DNA of 41,542 nt from Anaerolineae bacterium (GTDB lineage Bacteria; Chloroflexota; Anaerolineae; J102). Made by a program: the position numbers and the translations under genes. The notes under the pieces were generated by a model. It made no database searches, was not told the DNA's origin, and saw only the letters and a program-made list of their open reading frames with translations. This document shows positions 1 through 8,923 of this stretch, piece after piece. The DNA lies in the NCBI GenBank assembly GCA_027002405.1, contig JALWZT010000285.1, positions 1 through 41,542 of the forward strand. The letters run 5' to 3'. Position 1 is the first letter of the stretch. Each line of letters begins with the position of its first letter.

Positions 1-518
1 TTAGCCCCGAAGGGGCGCTGTTTTTTAGCCGGGGGAATTATCCCCCGGTGTTGGGTGACGACGCGAGCCTGTGGCATACGGAATGCCGTCAGGGGTGCGT
101 CAACCGCCGCCCGCCCGGCGATGAAGTCGCCGGGCTATAGAACGGCGCCGGATAATTCCGGCTAGCCCCGCAACTGATTACTTTATTTACAAAGCAGTCC
201 AACGGCTGGCTCGCCCGCGTCGATACCGATGAAAATGAGAACGCAGATTTTCGCAGATGCTTCGCAGATTTCCACTGATTACTGATAACTGATCACTGAT
301 TACTGTATTTTCAAAGCACTCACCATGAGCCACGGCTCGCCGATACCAAGGAAAATGAGAACGCAGATTGACGCAGATGCGACACAGATTGACGCAGATG
401 GACTTATGTTCAGCTACTGAACACTGAATACTGAACACTCCCATTGTTGCCTCGCTCAACGTGGACCTGGCGATCCGCAATCCTAATCCTAATCCTAATC
501 CTGATCCTGATCCGAATC
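1..518. repeat. Intergenic repeat mosaic, left end
   Basis: No gene is supported here. The block begins with two hairpins (agccccgaaggggc, and gccgggggaattatcccccggt), followed by a REP-like hairpin at about 109-170. Two connector copies (181-235 and 304-355) follow, each running into a GCAGATT-type repeat. An ACTGATN heptad repeat lies at about 271-304. A second connector type (gcctcgctcaacg, about 443-474) leads into a hexamer repeat of CCTAAT/CCTGAT at 479-520. The last repeat unit runs into the stop codon of the next leftward gene. A 97-residue open frame over this block is only translated repeat. Confidence 0.85.
109..170. repeat. REP-like hairpin element, copy 1 (uninterrupted)
   Basis: The element holds three adjacent inverted repeats: cccggcga/tcgccggg around a TGAAG loop, cggcgccg, and ccggataattccgg. 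Uninterrupted copies lie at about 25880-25942, 28051-28110 and 35552-35612. Two further copies, at 32684 and 40902, are split by a 200-bp insert. All are intergenic. The copies read in both orientations, as expected for dispersed REP-like elements. Function is unknown. Confidence 0.8.
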
Positions 519-1838
519 CTATTTACATAGCAGCGCATCAGAGCCGTCAGGGAGACGAAGGCGCTGGCCCGTCTGCCAATGGTATAGGCCCATCTCCACG
601 TGCAACGGGCCGGTGGCCTGGGCCGGGATAGCCAGGGTGTAGCGGTCTTGTAAGACTTCGCCCGGAAGCCAGGTGGTCATGGGCCGCTTTCCCTGCTGGG
701 GCTGGGTATCCAACTGGGCGACCAAATGGCCCTGGGCATCCACCACATGAATGAAGATGTTGTAGTCAAAGTCGATGGGCTGAGTCGCCTGCCAGTAGGC
801 CTCCATGACCAGGTTCTGGCCCGGCGTGGGGGGATTCAGGACTTGAAGGTCGATAAGAAGGATGCGAGGAGCTCCAAAGACCCCCGCGGGCTGGGGAGGG
901 ATGGGGTAGGTCTGAAAACGAGGCGATAGCCCAGGCCCGGCTGCCAGCAAAGGCATGATCAGCAGCGCAGCCCAAAAACTCGGCCTTTGCCAGGCCGGGA
1001 ACCACATCCACACCCCCGCGGCCGCTACGGCCAACCAGGGCAGCGCGACCATCAGCCACCAGGGCGCCCGGGGATCCCCAACCAGCAACACCCCCAGCAC
1101 CAGGGCGGATGCCAAAAGCAGGTGCTTCACCGAACGGGACACCCGCTCCAATCCCTCTCCTTTTTCGCCAAAAAACAGCATCCCTCCGCTGACCAGGGCC
1201 AAAGCCATGATCACCAGGCCAGGACTCCACACCGGGGGCGTGTGCAAATCCAGGGTTTCGGTCCCCCAGGGCCAGGGCGCTTCGAACAACTGATACCCAT
1301 GCACGGGAGCCGCGGGCCAGGGAGCCAGGTTGAGGAGAATCAGAGCCAGGCCCGCGCCAATAACCGGGATCCCTCGCCACCCAGGCAGGGATTCCCGCCA
1401 CACCCAGGCACTGGCGCCCAGGATGAGCCAGGGCGCGATCAAAGCCCCGTCCCGGTACACCCCGGCCAGAAACACGGGCGCGTACAGGGTCATCAATGCC
1501 GCGGCCACCGCGGGTTTATCTCCCCATAGCCGTCTTGTGGCCAGATACAAAGAAAGCCCCGCCAGCCAGATACTCACGATGATGCCCCATTTTAACGCCT
1601 GGCTCGGGGCCATGCCGGCCCAGTAAAGCCCTCGGGGCAGAAGGTAACTCCAGGCCCTCGCGGGCACATCCCCCAGGTCCCAAGACCGACCTGACGCCAT
1701 GGCTTCAAGCTGAAAGATGGGCAGCGCGCCCACCTGCCACGCAGGAAGTCCGGGCCGGGTCCAGGGAGCCCACGCGGGCAGAGAGGTCAGGAAAAGCACC
1801 AGGAGATAAGGAACCAGGGGACGACGTCGAAAGAGCAT
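519..1838 (-). CDS. Polytopic membrane protein with C-terminal beta-rich domain
   Basis: The product is 439 residues, starting MLFRRRPLVPYLLVLF. Roughly the first 310 residues hold about eight hydrophobic segments. The last 110 or so form a soluble domain (for example EAYWQATQPIDFDYNIFIHV) like the C-terminal domain on many Chloroflexota GT39-type membrane glycosyltransferases. I see no glycosyltransferase catalytic motif, so function is open; envelope polysaccharide or lipid glycosylation is a guess. An upstream in-frame ATG at 1877 was rejected because a perfect TATAAT (1845-1850, minus strand) lies six bases before the ATG at 1838, implying a leaderless mRNA. The last codons (cta tgt aaa tag) lie inside an intergenic connector repeat, so the native C-terminus may have been altered. 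Confidence 0.75.
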   Translation of the reverse strand: MLFRRRPLVPYLLVLFLTSLPAWAPWTRPGLPAWQVGALPIFQLEAMASGRSWDLGDVPARAWSYLLPRGLYWAGMAPSQALKWGIIVSIWLAGLSLYLATRRLWGDKPAVAAALMTLYAPVFLAGVYRDGALIAPWLILGASAWVWRESLPGWRGIPVIGAGLALILLNLAPWPAAPVHGYQLFEAPWPWGTETLDLHTPPVWSPGLVIMALALVSGGMLFFGEKGEGLERVSRSVKHLLLASALVLGVLLVGDPRAPWWLMVALPWLAVAAAGVWMWFPAWQRPSFWAALLIMPLLAAGPGLSPRFQTYPIPPQPAGVFGAPRILLIDLQVLNPPTPGQNLVMEAYWQATQPIDFDYNIFIHVVDAQGHLVAQLDTQPQQGKRPMTTWLPGEVLQDRYTLAIPAQATGPLHVEMGLYHWQTGQRLRLPDGSDALLCK

Positions 1839-1844
1839 GCTTCG

Positions 1845-1850
1845 ATTATA
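1845..1850 (-). promoter_or_regulatory. -10 box of a leaderless gene
   Basis: TATAAT on the minus strand, exactly six bases before the ATG at 1838. There is no Shine-Dalgarno sequence and no clear -35. This spacing puts the transcription start at or next to the A of ATG. The same arrangement is seen before dinG and mntA. Confidence 0.55.
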
Positions 1851-1895
1851 ACACGAAATCTTTGGATCGGGCCCCACGGGCGGAAATGCAATTGT

Positions 1896-1924
1896 TTGCG
1901 TTTTTGGAGCAGATGAGGTATACT
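1896..1924 (+). promoter_or_regulatory. Promoter of the rpsB cluster
   Basis: TTGCGT (1896-1901), 17 bases, TATACT (1919-1924). The predicted transcription start is near 1931, leaving a leader of about 140 nt before rpsB. Confidence 0.65.
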
Positions 1925-1932
1925 CATCGATT

Positions 1933-1962
1933 GGGCGGATGACCCCTCACCCGCCCTTTTTT
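1933..1962 (+). terminator. Terminator-like hairpin in the rpsB leader (possible attenuator)
   Basis: GGGCGGATG and CACCCGCCC pair with one mismatch around a six-base loop and are followed by six T. The hairpin lies just after the predicted start of transcription and before rpsB, so it looks like an early attenuator. A further inverted repeat (cacacgc / gcgtgtg, about 1982-2010) follows in the leader. Autoregulation of rpsB by S2 through its leader is known in other bacteria; here it is only inferred. Confidence 0.5.
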
Positions 1963-2073
1963 CACGTCTGTTTTCTCTATCCCACACGCCCTGACTGATG
2001 CCAAAGCGTGTGCCCTTTGGGGGTGCTTTGGCCGCGTCGGGCGGAGGCACAACAAATCAAGGAGTAAAGTCTC

Positions 2074-2958
2074 ATGGCTTTGGTCACCCTCAAGCAACTG
2101 TTGGAGTCCGGGGTCCATTTCGGGCACCGCACGAAACGCTGGAACCCCAAAATGCGCAAGTATATCTTCACCGAGCGCAACGGGGTTCATATCATCGACC
2201 TGCAACAAACGGTCTCTCAGCTCGAAAAGGCCTACAACACCATGCGGGAACTGGGCAAGGATGGTGGGGTGGTGCTTTTTGTGGGCACCAAACGGCAGGC
2301 TGCCCCCATCATCGAACAAGAGGCCAACCGTTGCGAGATGCCGTATGTGAATAAACGCTGGCTGGGAGGCACCCTCACCAACTTCAGGACCATCCGTTCC
2401 CGGGTGGATTACCTGCTGGAACTGGAACAGCGCCGGGACCGAGGGGAGTTCAATCGCCTGCCCAAAAAGGAAGCTCTGAAACTGCATGAGGAGATCGAGC
2501 GTCTCGAACGCCGTGTGGGCGGTTTGCGTCGGCTCCACACCCTGCCCGATGCCCTTTTCATCGTCGATACCCGTCGGGAAGAGCTGGCCGTGAGGGAAGC
2601 CAATAAATTGGGCATCCCCATCATTGCCCTGGTGGATACCAACTGCGATCCCGACCCCATCGATCTGCCCATCCCCTCCAATGATGACGCGATTCGGGCC
2701 ATTAAGCTCATGGTGGGGCTGATGGCTGATGCGATCATCGAAGGCAAGCAATTGCGCGAAACCCTGGAAGCGGAAGAGGAGGAAGAACGGGCCGAAGCGG
2801 GTGAACCCAGCACCGTGGGCGTTTGGACGCCCCCTGAAGAACGGCCCGAAGATGAACTTCTGGGGCCCTCCACCCTGGCCAAGCTCCAGGCGGGCATTGG
2901 CTCGGATGAAGAGGTCCCAGAAGAGGAATCCAACAGCGAAACGAGCTCGGGATCTTAA
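2074..2958 (+). CDS. rpsB: 30S ribosomal protein S2
   Basis: S2 is a small-subunit ribosomal protein needed for S1 binding and initiation. The 294-residue product has the family signatures: [19 protein letters not shown] near the N-terminus, then [14 protein letters not shown], and [20 protein letters not shown] followed by [10 protein letters not shown]. The core ends near residue 230. An acidic, low-complexity tail of about 60 residues ([14 protein letters not shown] onward) is longer than in most S2 proteins. The start is set by AAGGAG eight bases upstream. The gene opens the conserved rpsB-tsf-pyrH-frr-uppS-cdsA cluster. The 207-bp gap to tsf is filled by dispersed repeats, which is unusual inside a ribosomal operon. 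Confidence 0.98.
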   Translation: MALVTLKQLLESGVHFGHRTKRWNPKMRKYIFTERNGVHIIDLQQTVSQLEKAYNTMRELGKDGGVVLFVGTKRQAAPIIEQEANRCEMPYVNKRWLGGTLTNFRTIRSRVDYLLELEQRRDRGEFNRLPKKEALKLHEEIERLERRVGGLRRLHTLPDALFIVDTRREELAVREANKLGIPIIALVDTNCDPDPIDLPIPSNDDAIRAIKLMVGLMADAIIEGKQLRETLEAEEEEERAEAGEPSTVGVWTPPEERPEDELLGPSTLAKLQAGIGSDEEVPEEESNSETSSGS

Positions 2959-3165
2959 CCGACCTTTTCGGCCCCCGTCGCCATGGGCGATGGCTCACCC
3001 CATCACGACGAAAGTAGAACGCAGATTTCGCAGATGCGACGCAGATTGACGCAGATAATCTTTAGTCTTTAATCTTCGAGGCTCCATTTTCGAAACACTT
3101 ATCCGCGTTCATCCGCGTTCGTCCGCGTCCTATTTACGGAACAGAAAAAAGGAGAATCATTCATC
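2959..3165. repeat. Repeat insertion between rpsB and tsf
   Basis: This gap carries a diverged connector copy (about 2964-3013, gtcgccatgggcgatggctc), a GCAGATT-type repeat, a TTTAGTCTTTAATCTT stretch, a 10-bp tandem repeat (ccgcgttcat / ccgcgttcgt) and a connector end (ctatttacggaacag, 3130-3144). The last lies directly before the Shine-Dalgarno of tsf. No separate promoter is evident. Confidence 0.75.
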
Positions 3166-3765
3166 ATGGAAATCACTACTCAAATGGTTAAGGAATTGCG
3201 CCAGGCCACCGGTGCCGGCGTGTTGGATTGTCGTAAAGCGTTGGAAGCTTCCAATGGCGATTTTGATAAAGCGGTCACTTTGTTGCGAGAAAAAGGTCTT
3301 GCCGCCGCGGCCAAAAAGGCCAGCCGCGAGGCCAAAGAGGGTCTGGTGGGCGTCTACGTACATCCCGGCGCCAAAATGGCCGCTATCGTGGAAGTGAATT
3401 GCGAAACCGACTTTGTGGCCCGGACCGAGGAGTTCCAACAACTGGCCAAGGACCTGGCCATGCAGGTGGTCGCGGCCCGGCCACGCTGGCTGACTCCGGA
3501 AGACGTGCCCGCCGAGGTGCTGGAAGCGGAAAAGGCCATTTACCGCAAGCAACTCGCGGATCAGGGCAAGCCCGAACACATCATGGATCGCATCATTGAG
3601 GGCAAGCTCAAGAAGTTCTACGAAGAAACCTGCTTGATGGAACAGGACTTTATCAAGAACCCGGATGTCAAAATCAAAGACCTGATCACCGAACACATCG
3701 CCCGATTAGGCGAAAACATCAAGGTCCGCCGCTTCGCCCGATTCGAAGTGGGGGCCGAAGACTAA
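3166..3765 (+). CDS. tsf: Elongation factor Ts
   Basis: EF-Ts is the guanine-nucleotide exchange factor for EF-Tu. The product is 199 residues, the short form also found in Thermus and some Chloroflexota, against about 280 in E. coli. The N-terminal UBA-like domain is clear ([18 protein letters not shown]). The core carries the EF-Tu contact signature [10 protein letters not shown]. The C-terminal half includes the [16 protein letters not shown] segment seen in other EF-Ts proteins. The start is supported by AAAAAAGGAG 12 bases upstream. It sits in the usual place after rpsB, and a strong terminator follows 15 bp after the stop. Confidence 0.97.
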   Translation: MEITTQMVKELRQATGAGVLDCRKALEASNGDFDKAVTLLREKGLAAAAKKASREAKEGLVGVYVHPGAKMAAIVEVNCETDFVARTEEFQQLAKDLAMQVVAARPRWLTPEDVPAEVLEAEKAIYRKQLADQGKPEHIMDRIIEGKLKKFYEETCLMEQDFIKNPDVKIKDLITEHIARLGENIKVRRFARFEVGAED

Positions 3766-3780
3766 CCCATCACCATCCAG

Positions 3781-4544
<764 letters not shown>

Positions 4545-4890
4545 GTTTTCCTTTTTTGGCTTTTTTTGTAAAATGAGGACTGCCAAACCACCTCTTCTCT
4601 GACCTCTAGGGTGTAAGTGAGCGTCCAGAAATAACGTCCCTTTTTTGCCGCAACACTTGCCGAGTAAACTCGTGCCTATGGAGGCGCTTCGCGCCAATGG
4701 TCGCCCTTCGGCGACCCCTTTTGTCGCCGTTTTGGACGGCGGAGGCCGTCATCTGATCCCCTTCCGCTGTTCTCCCCCGCTTGCGGGGGAGATGAAGAGG
4801 GGGGCTGGCCGTAGGCCTTAAGTGTTCGACTTCAGTCGATGAGCACAAAAACGGAAACTAATTTTTAGACGATTACCAAGGAGCTGAAAG
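4545..4890. repeat. pyrH-frr gap with hairpin-cluster element
   Basis: No gene is seen. A T-rich stretch follows pyrH. From about 4655 to 4850 lies a run of small stem-loops: gagtaaactc, ggcgcttcgcgcc, gtcgcccttcggcgac, cggaggccg, ctcccccgcttgcgggggag and gacttcagtc. A related run in inverted orientation lies at about 11305-11450, sharing the order gagt..actc, ggcgcttcgcgcc, and the segment ggccttaagtgt. A good Shine-Dalgarno (AAGGAG) precedes frr; no convincing promoter is visible. Confidence 0.7.
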
Positions 4891-5460
4891 ATGTCCAACG
4901 AAGTCCTCGATGAAGTCAAAAACGAAGCCGAAGAACGCATGGAAGGCGCCATCAAAGCCTTGAAATATGATCTGGCCACCATCCGCACCGGTCGTGCTTC
5001 GCCCGCGCTGCTGGATCATGTCAAGGTCGATTACTACGGTACCCCGACCTCCATCAATCAGATAGCGGTGGTCACAGTCCCAGAGCCCCGACTGCTGGCC
5101 ATTCGTCCCTTCAGCCCGGGCGATATTAAGATGATTGAAAAAGCCATCCTTAATTCCGACCTGGGGCTAAACCCTTCCAACGATGGCAAGATCATCCGCC
5201 TCACCATCCCCCAACTGACCGAAGAACGGCGGCGGGAGCTGGCCAGGCAGGTAAAAAAACGGGTGGAAGAAGCCCGGGTGGCCGTGCGCAACGTGCGCCG
5301 CGACGCGATCTCGGACCTTCGGGAATTCGAAAAAGAGAGCATGATCACCGAAGATGACCTACGTTGGGGCATGGACCAGATCCAAAAGCTCACCGATACC
5401 TTTATCGAACGCATTGATGAGCTTGGGGATCAGAAAATCGCCGAGATCATGGAAGTCTAG
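4891..5460 (+). CDS. frr: Ribosome recycling factor
   Basis: RRF works with EF-G to split post-termination ribosomes. The product is 189 residues, close to the usual 185. Typical features are the N-terminal [20 protein letters not shown] helix, [14 protein letters not shown], the hinge region [16 protein letters not shown], and the basic [19 protein letters not shown] helix. The start follows AAGGAG by eight bases. It continues the conserved cluster, and uppS starts six bases after its stop. Confidence 0.97.
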   Translation: MSNEVLDEVKNEAEERMEGAIKALKYDLATIRTGRASPALLDHVKVDYYGTPTSINQIAVVTVPEPRLLAIRPFSPGDIKMIEKAILNSDLGLNPSNDGKIIRLTIPQLTEERRRELARQVKKRVEEARVAVRNVRRDAISDLREFEKESMITEDDLRWGMDQIQKLTDTFIERIDELGDQKIAEIMEV

Positions 5461-5466
5461 CGCATC

Positions 5467-6231
5467 ATGCCAGGAATCTTCAGTCGTACCCCAAAGCCCG
5501 AAGATGTGGGCGTGACCTTCGACCCGCAAGGGGTGATCCCCGTCCATGTGGGCATCATTATGGATGGCAATGGCCGCTGGGCCCGGGCCCGGGGGATGCC
5601 CAGGGTCGCGGGCCATCGCGCGGGCACCAAGAACATCCGCCGCGTCTTGCGCGAGGCCGCGGAAATCGGGATCCAGGTGCTCACGGTCTATGCCTTTAGC
5701 ACCGAAAACTGGGCCCGGCCCAAAGAGGAGGTGGAACACCTGATGCGACTCATCAGCCAGAGCATTCAGGAAGAACTGGATGATCTGGATGCCAACCGGG
5801 TACGTATCCTGCACAGTGGCCGTTTCGAGGGCGTGAACCCCTCTTTGCAAAGGGAGATCCGCGAGGCGATTGAGCGTACCCAACACAATGATAAGATTAC
5901 GCTCAATGTGGCCTTCAATTACGGGGGCCGGGCGGAGATTGTGGATGCCATCAGGGCCATCATCCGGGAAGGACTCCCCCCCGAAGCCGTGACCGAAGAG
6001 ACGGTGCAGCAGCATCTCTACCATCCCGAACTGCCCGATCCCGATTTGATCATCCGCACGGGCGGGGAGTTCCGCCTTTCCAACTTCCTTCTCTGGCAGG
6101 CCGCGTATGCGGAATTCTACTCCACCCCCGTGTATTGGCCCGATTTCGACGAAGCCGAATTGCGCAAGGCCATTGCCGTGTTCCAGCATCGCGACCGCCG
6201 TTTTGGCAAAATCAAGGATACTGAACGCTAA
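5467..6231 (+). CDS. uppS: Isoprenyl transferase (undecaprenyl diphosphate synthase family)
   Basis: The enzyme condenses isopentenyl diphosphate units onto farnesyl diphosphate with cis geometry, making the C55 lipid carrier for cell-wall and glycan synthesis. The 254-residue product shows all family blocks: [14 protein letters not shown] with the catalytic Asp, [24 protein letters not shown], and [18 protein letters not shown] followed by [13 protein letters not shown]. The start is six bases after frr; only a weak GGAAG lies upstream, suggesting translational coupling. The stop codon touches the cdsA start (TAAATG). Confidence 0.96.
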   Translation: MPGIFSRTPKPEDVGVTFDPQGVIPVHVGIIMDGNGRWARARGMPRVAGHRAGTKNIRRVLREAAEIGIQVLTVYAFSTENWARPKEEVEHLMRLISQSIQEELDDLDANRVRILHSGRFEGVNPSLQREIREAIERTQHNDKITLNVAFNYGGRAEIVDAIRAIIREGLPPEAVTEETVQQHLYHPELPDPDLIIRTGGEFRLSNFLLWQAAYAEFYSTPVYWPDFDEAELRKAIAVFQHRDRRFGKIKDTER

Positions 6232-7029
6232 ATGCTGAAACAACGGGTCCTTTCCGCGGTGATCCTCATCCCCCTGGTGGCCCTTTTGGCCTGGCTGGGG
6301 GGATGGTGGTTCACCCTGTTTATCGCGTTTTATGCGGGCGTCACCGCGTGGGAGCTTCTACGGTTGGTGGGTATGAATGACTTCGCCCAGCCGGTCACCT
6401 GGTTGGGCGTGGTCCTGGCCGTGCTTTTGGTGGCCGAGGGGGGATGGCCCACCGACCCCTGGCGGTTGCAAGGGGTGCTGGTGGGCATGATTTTGCTGGG
6501 GTTGGTGATCGCGCTCTTTCTCAACCGGCCCCGCGCGGGGACCGATATGCTGCTTACCCTGGCCGCGGGCGTTTATCTGGGCATGACCCTGCGGTTTGTC
6601 GCCCTCATGCGTTTGCGGGAAGAGGGTCTGATGTGGCTCCTGGTCATGGCCATCACGGTTTGGGTGATGGATTCAGGTGCTTATTTCACGGGCCGGGCCT
6701 TGGGGCGGCACAAGCTTTGGCCTCGCATCAGCCCTAAAAAGACCTGGGAAGGGTTCCTGGGGGGCTGGATCGCGGGTATTGTCGTCGCGGCCGTGCTCAC
6801 CCCCTGGCTGATTCCAGGTATGAGCGGGTGGCAAGGCGGGATTCTGGGGCTGGTGATAGGGGTGGTGGGGCCGCTGGGGGATTTGAGCGAATCCTTGTTC
6901 AAGCGTCAGGTGGGCGCCAAAGATTCCTCCCAGCTTATCCCTGGCCACGGGGGGTTTTTCGACCGCATCGATTCCTTCATCTTTGTGGCGCCGGTGGTGT
7001 ATCTGCTGTTGCAATGGGCCGGGTGGTAG
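6232..7029 (+). CDS. cdsA: Phosphatidate cytidylyltransferase
   Basis: CdsA makes CDP-diacylglycerol from phosphatidate and CTP at the membrane, the entry to phospholipid head-group synthesis. The 265-residue product has about seven or eight hydrophobic segments. The C-terminal signature is strong: DSGAYFTGRALGRHKLWPRI, SPKKTWEGFLGG, then GPLGDLSESLFKRQVGAKDS and the metal-binding GGFFDRIDS. It starts directly on the uppS stop, so the two are translationally coupled. It ends convergently with the next gene, only 3 bp apart. dxr and rseP, which often follow in this cluster, are absent. Confidence 0.96.
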   Translation: MLKQRVLSAVILIPLVALLAWLGGWWFTLFIAFYAGVTAWELLRLVGMNDFAQPVTWLGVVLAVLLVAEGGWPTDPWRLQGVLVGMILLGLVIALFLNRPRAGTDMLLTLAAGVYLGMTLRFVALMRLREEGLMWLLVMAITVWVMDSGAYFTGRALGRHKLWPRISPKKTWEGFLGGWIAGIVVAAVLTPWLIPGMSGWQGGILGLVIGVVGPLGDLSESLFKRQVGAKDSSQLIPGHGGFFDRIDSFIFVAPVVYLLLQWAGW

Positions 7030-7032
7030 TCA

Positions 7033-7683
7033 TCAGGCGGTGCCAAAGCGGCGTACGTGCTCACCCGCCAGGACCGCACTGGATTCGAAGAAGCCATAAG
7101 TGCGGCGCAAGGGGCCGTAGCGGCGCCGCAGCAATTGGCTCCATCGGCCCGATGCGAAGCGCCACAACATCTCTTCGATCTCCTCGATCCGGCTGAGGAT
7201 TTCCCCCGGTGCCGCGGGCGCGGGGATATCTGCATAGGTGGGGGGCTGATGATAACTGAAGGGGAAGGTTACCGATTCCGCAGGCAGCCGCGGCAACGTG
7301 GCCATGGCCACCAGGGCCATGCCAAAGGCCAACAACTGACCGCGAACTTGCTCCAGTCGGCTTTCCAGGGCCTGGTTTTCTTCATCGGCCAGGACCAGTC
7401 CCAGCTCCTGGCTTAGCGCGTCCCAGTCCAACAGCACCCGGTCCAAAAGATAACGCATCTCCTGGTTATCCGCGATCTGCCTCGTGCGCACACTCAACAC
7501 AAACCCCTCGCGCACATCAGCCAGGTAATCCCGAGCCTGCTGCAAAATAGCCAGGGAAACCCGATCCCAACGGGGGGGCGTACGGCCAAGATCGGTTTGA
7601 AGATGCATGGCCAGCCACTTCGTTGTAGCGTCGGCCACTTCGGCAATGGCAACAAAATCACGGACGTCGCCATGCAGCGTCAT
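7033..7683 (-). CDS. Hypothetical soluble, helix-rich protein
   Basis: The product is 216 residues with no family I can name. It is predicted mostly helical: an N-terminal helical half (DVRDFVAIAEVADATTKWLA), a mixed segment with a hydrophobic stretch (GQLLAFGMALVAMATL, about residues 122-137), a Pro-rich linker (HQPPTYADIPAPAAPG) and a basic C-terminal helical part (RWSQLLRRRYGPLRR). The start at 7683 is chosen over an ATG 11 codons upstream because GGAGG lies eight bases before it and a consensus promoter lies at 7734-7761. It is monocistronic and convergent with cdsA. Confidence 0.7.
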   Translation of the reverse strand: MTLHGDVRDFVAIAEVADATTKWLAMHLQTDLGRTPPRWDRVSLAILQQARDYLADVREGFVLSVRTRQIADNQEMRYLLDRVLLDWDALSQELGLVLADEENQALESRLEQVRGQLLAFGMALVAMATLPRLPAESVTFPFSYHQPPTYADIPAPAAPGEILSRIEEIEEMLWRFASGRWSQLLRRRYGPLRRTYGFFESSAVLAGEHVRRFGTA

Positions 7684-7733
7684 AGGTCGCCTCCGGAAGT
7701 GGATTGTGCGTGGCAAGCCAACGCGGGAATGCT

Positions 7734-7761
7734 ATTATACCAGATGGCGAGATTCGGTCAA
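7734..7761 (-). promoter_or_regulatory. Promoter of the gene at 7033-7683
   Basis: On the minus strand TTGACC (7756-7761), 16 bases, TATAAT (7734-7739). The predicted leader is about 45 nt and includes the GGAGG ribosome site. Confidence 0.75.
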
Positions 7762-7811
7762 ATGTTACTTTTGCTACGGAGGATCCTGGAAATTGGGCGT
7801 CATCTAGCATG

Positions 7812-7845
7812 AGACCTCGGAGGTTTGCGCAAACCTCCGAGGTCT
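7812..7845. repeat. Perfect 34-bp palindrome
   Basis: AGACCTCGGAGGTTTGC is followed at once by its exact reverse complement, giving 17+17 bp with no spacer. A near-perfect relative lies at 32637-32671, and a looser one (agaccttgaagg / ccttcaaggtct) at about 7953-7986. The 324-bp gap 7684-8007 otherwise holds the promoter above and REP-like hairpin pieces (agccccgcag, gccgggaggattatccccggc). It could terminate the cyclase transcript coming from the right, but it lacks a clean T-run. Confidence 0.8.
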
Positions 7846-8007
7846 TATGATTCGCCTAGCCCCGCAGACACGTTGTTTCTGGCCGGGAGGATTATCCCCG
7901 GCGCTGGCGGCTGCCCCTCGCACCAGCATTCGCGGGGCCAACGCCAGCTCCAGACCTTGAAGGGTCTCCCAGACCTTCAAGGTCTTTGACCCCCGGCGTT
8001 GTTTCGC

Positions 8008-8883
8008 TTAATACGCGCGGCCACGGCCGCCGAGCCGTTCCACATGCACGGGGTCCCACGCGTCGCCAAATTTGGTCTTGGGCATGGTGGCTTTCTTGGC
8101 CATCAGCTCCTCATACTCGTCGTCATCCACCATGGCCACGATGCGGGCGATGCTGGATTCCCCATCCACAAAACGCCAGGGGAAGCAAGCCACCTGCACC
8201 CGGCGGTTGACCAGCAGGTCGATATCGCCCCCCACGCATTCCGCATGGATAATGCCCTTGGGGAACATCCAGATGTGCATCATCTGGTACATGTCGGGAG
8301 TAAAGTATTCGGCCAGGGGCTTGCCATACTTTTTGCGGAAATGCTCATCGGCCTGCGCGGCCTGGACCGGCATCCAATCGCGGATTTTGGTGTTCATGGG
8401 GTGATCCGCGCTGCCGCAATCCACCCCCACCCATTTGATCTTTTTCTCCACCAGCCATTCTGCAAAGCGGGCATCCGGGCCCGGGTGCATCACCATATAC
8501 CGGACTTCGTTGCCAAAGGGCTGATCCCAACCAAAGTGATGATAGCCCGTATGGATGATCAGGATATCCCCTTCCCTGACCTCTACCCGCTCTTCGATCA
8601 TCTCTGGGGTGTAGATGTCATAATCACCGCACACGTCGCTGATGTCCACAATCGCGGCTTCCCCGGCCAGGAAGTCAAAATCCAAACTGGCAATATCCTT
8701 GCCCGGCGTATAGAAATGGATTTCTCCGTCCAGATGGGTGCCCACATGGTTGCTGTGGGTCACGATTTGGCCATTGGCGCCATTGGGCGCGAGGCGCTTG
8801 AAGTACTTGACCTGCAAAGGCTCATACGTGGGCCAAGCAGGGGTACCAATACCCAGGGGCATTGTCAGGTCGATGAATTTCAT
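8008..8883 (-). CDS. Cyclase-family (kynurenine formamidase-like) metal hydrolase
   Basis: The product is 291 residues of the cyclase family (PF04199), metal-dependent amidases or hydrolases that include bacterial kynurenine formamidase and polyketide cyclases. The metal-site signature HVGTHLDGEIHF is present at about residues 46-57. IIHTGYHHFGWDQPFG and the late HAECVGGDIDLL are further conserved regions. It is larger than KynB (about 210 residues), matching the longer cyclase subgroup. Start: AAGGAG eight bases upstream. It lies 40 bp after the ATP-grasp gene on the same strand, with no promoter between, so the two likely form one operon. Substrate is unknown; no tryptophan-degradation genes are nearby. 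Confidence 0.85.
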   Translation of the reverse strand: MKFIDLTMPLGIGTPAWPTYEPLQVKYFKRLAPNGANGQIVTHSNHVGTHLDGEIHFYTPGKDIASLDFDFLAGEAAIVDISDVCGDYDIYTPEMIEERVEVREGDILIIHTGYHHFGWDQPFGNEVRYMVMHPGPDARFAEWLVEKKIKWVGVDCGSADHPMNTKIRDWMPVQAAQADEHFRKKYGKPLAEYFTPDMYQMMHIWMFPKGIIHAECVGGDIDLLVNRRVQVACFPWRFVDGESSIARIVAMVDDDEYEELMAKKATMPKTKFGDAWDPVHVERLGGRGRAY

Positions 8884-8923
8884 GGGTCGAACTCCTTGAT
8901 GAAAGATTTATGAAAACCGTACC

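Noticed and set aside
187-480. 97-residue leftward open frame with repeated ICVNLR words
   Set aside because: It only translates GCAGATT-type and ACTGATN tandem repeats.
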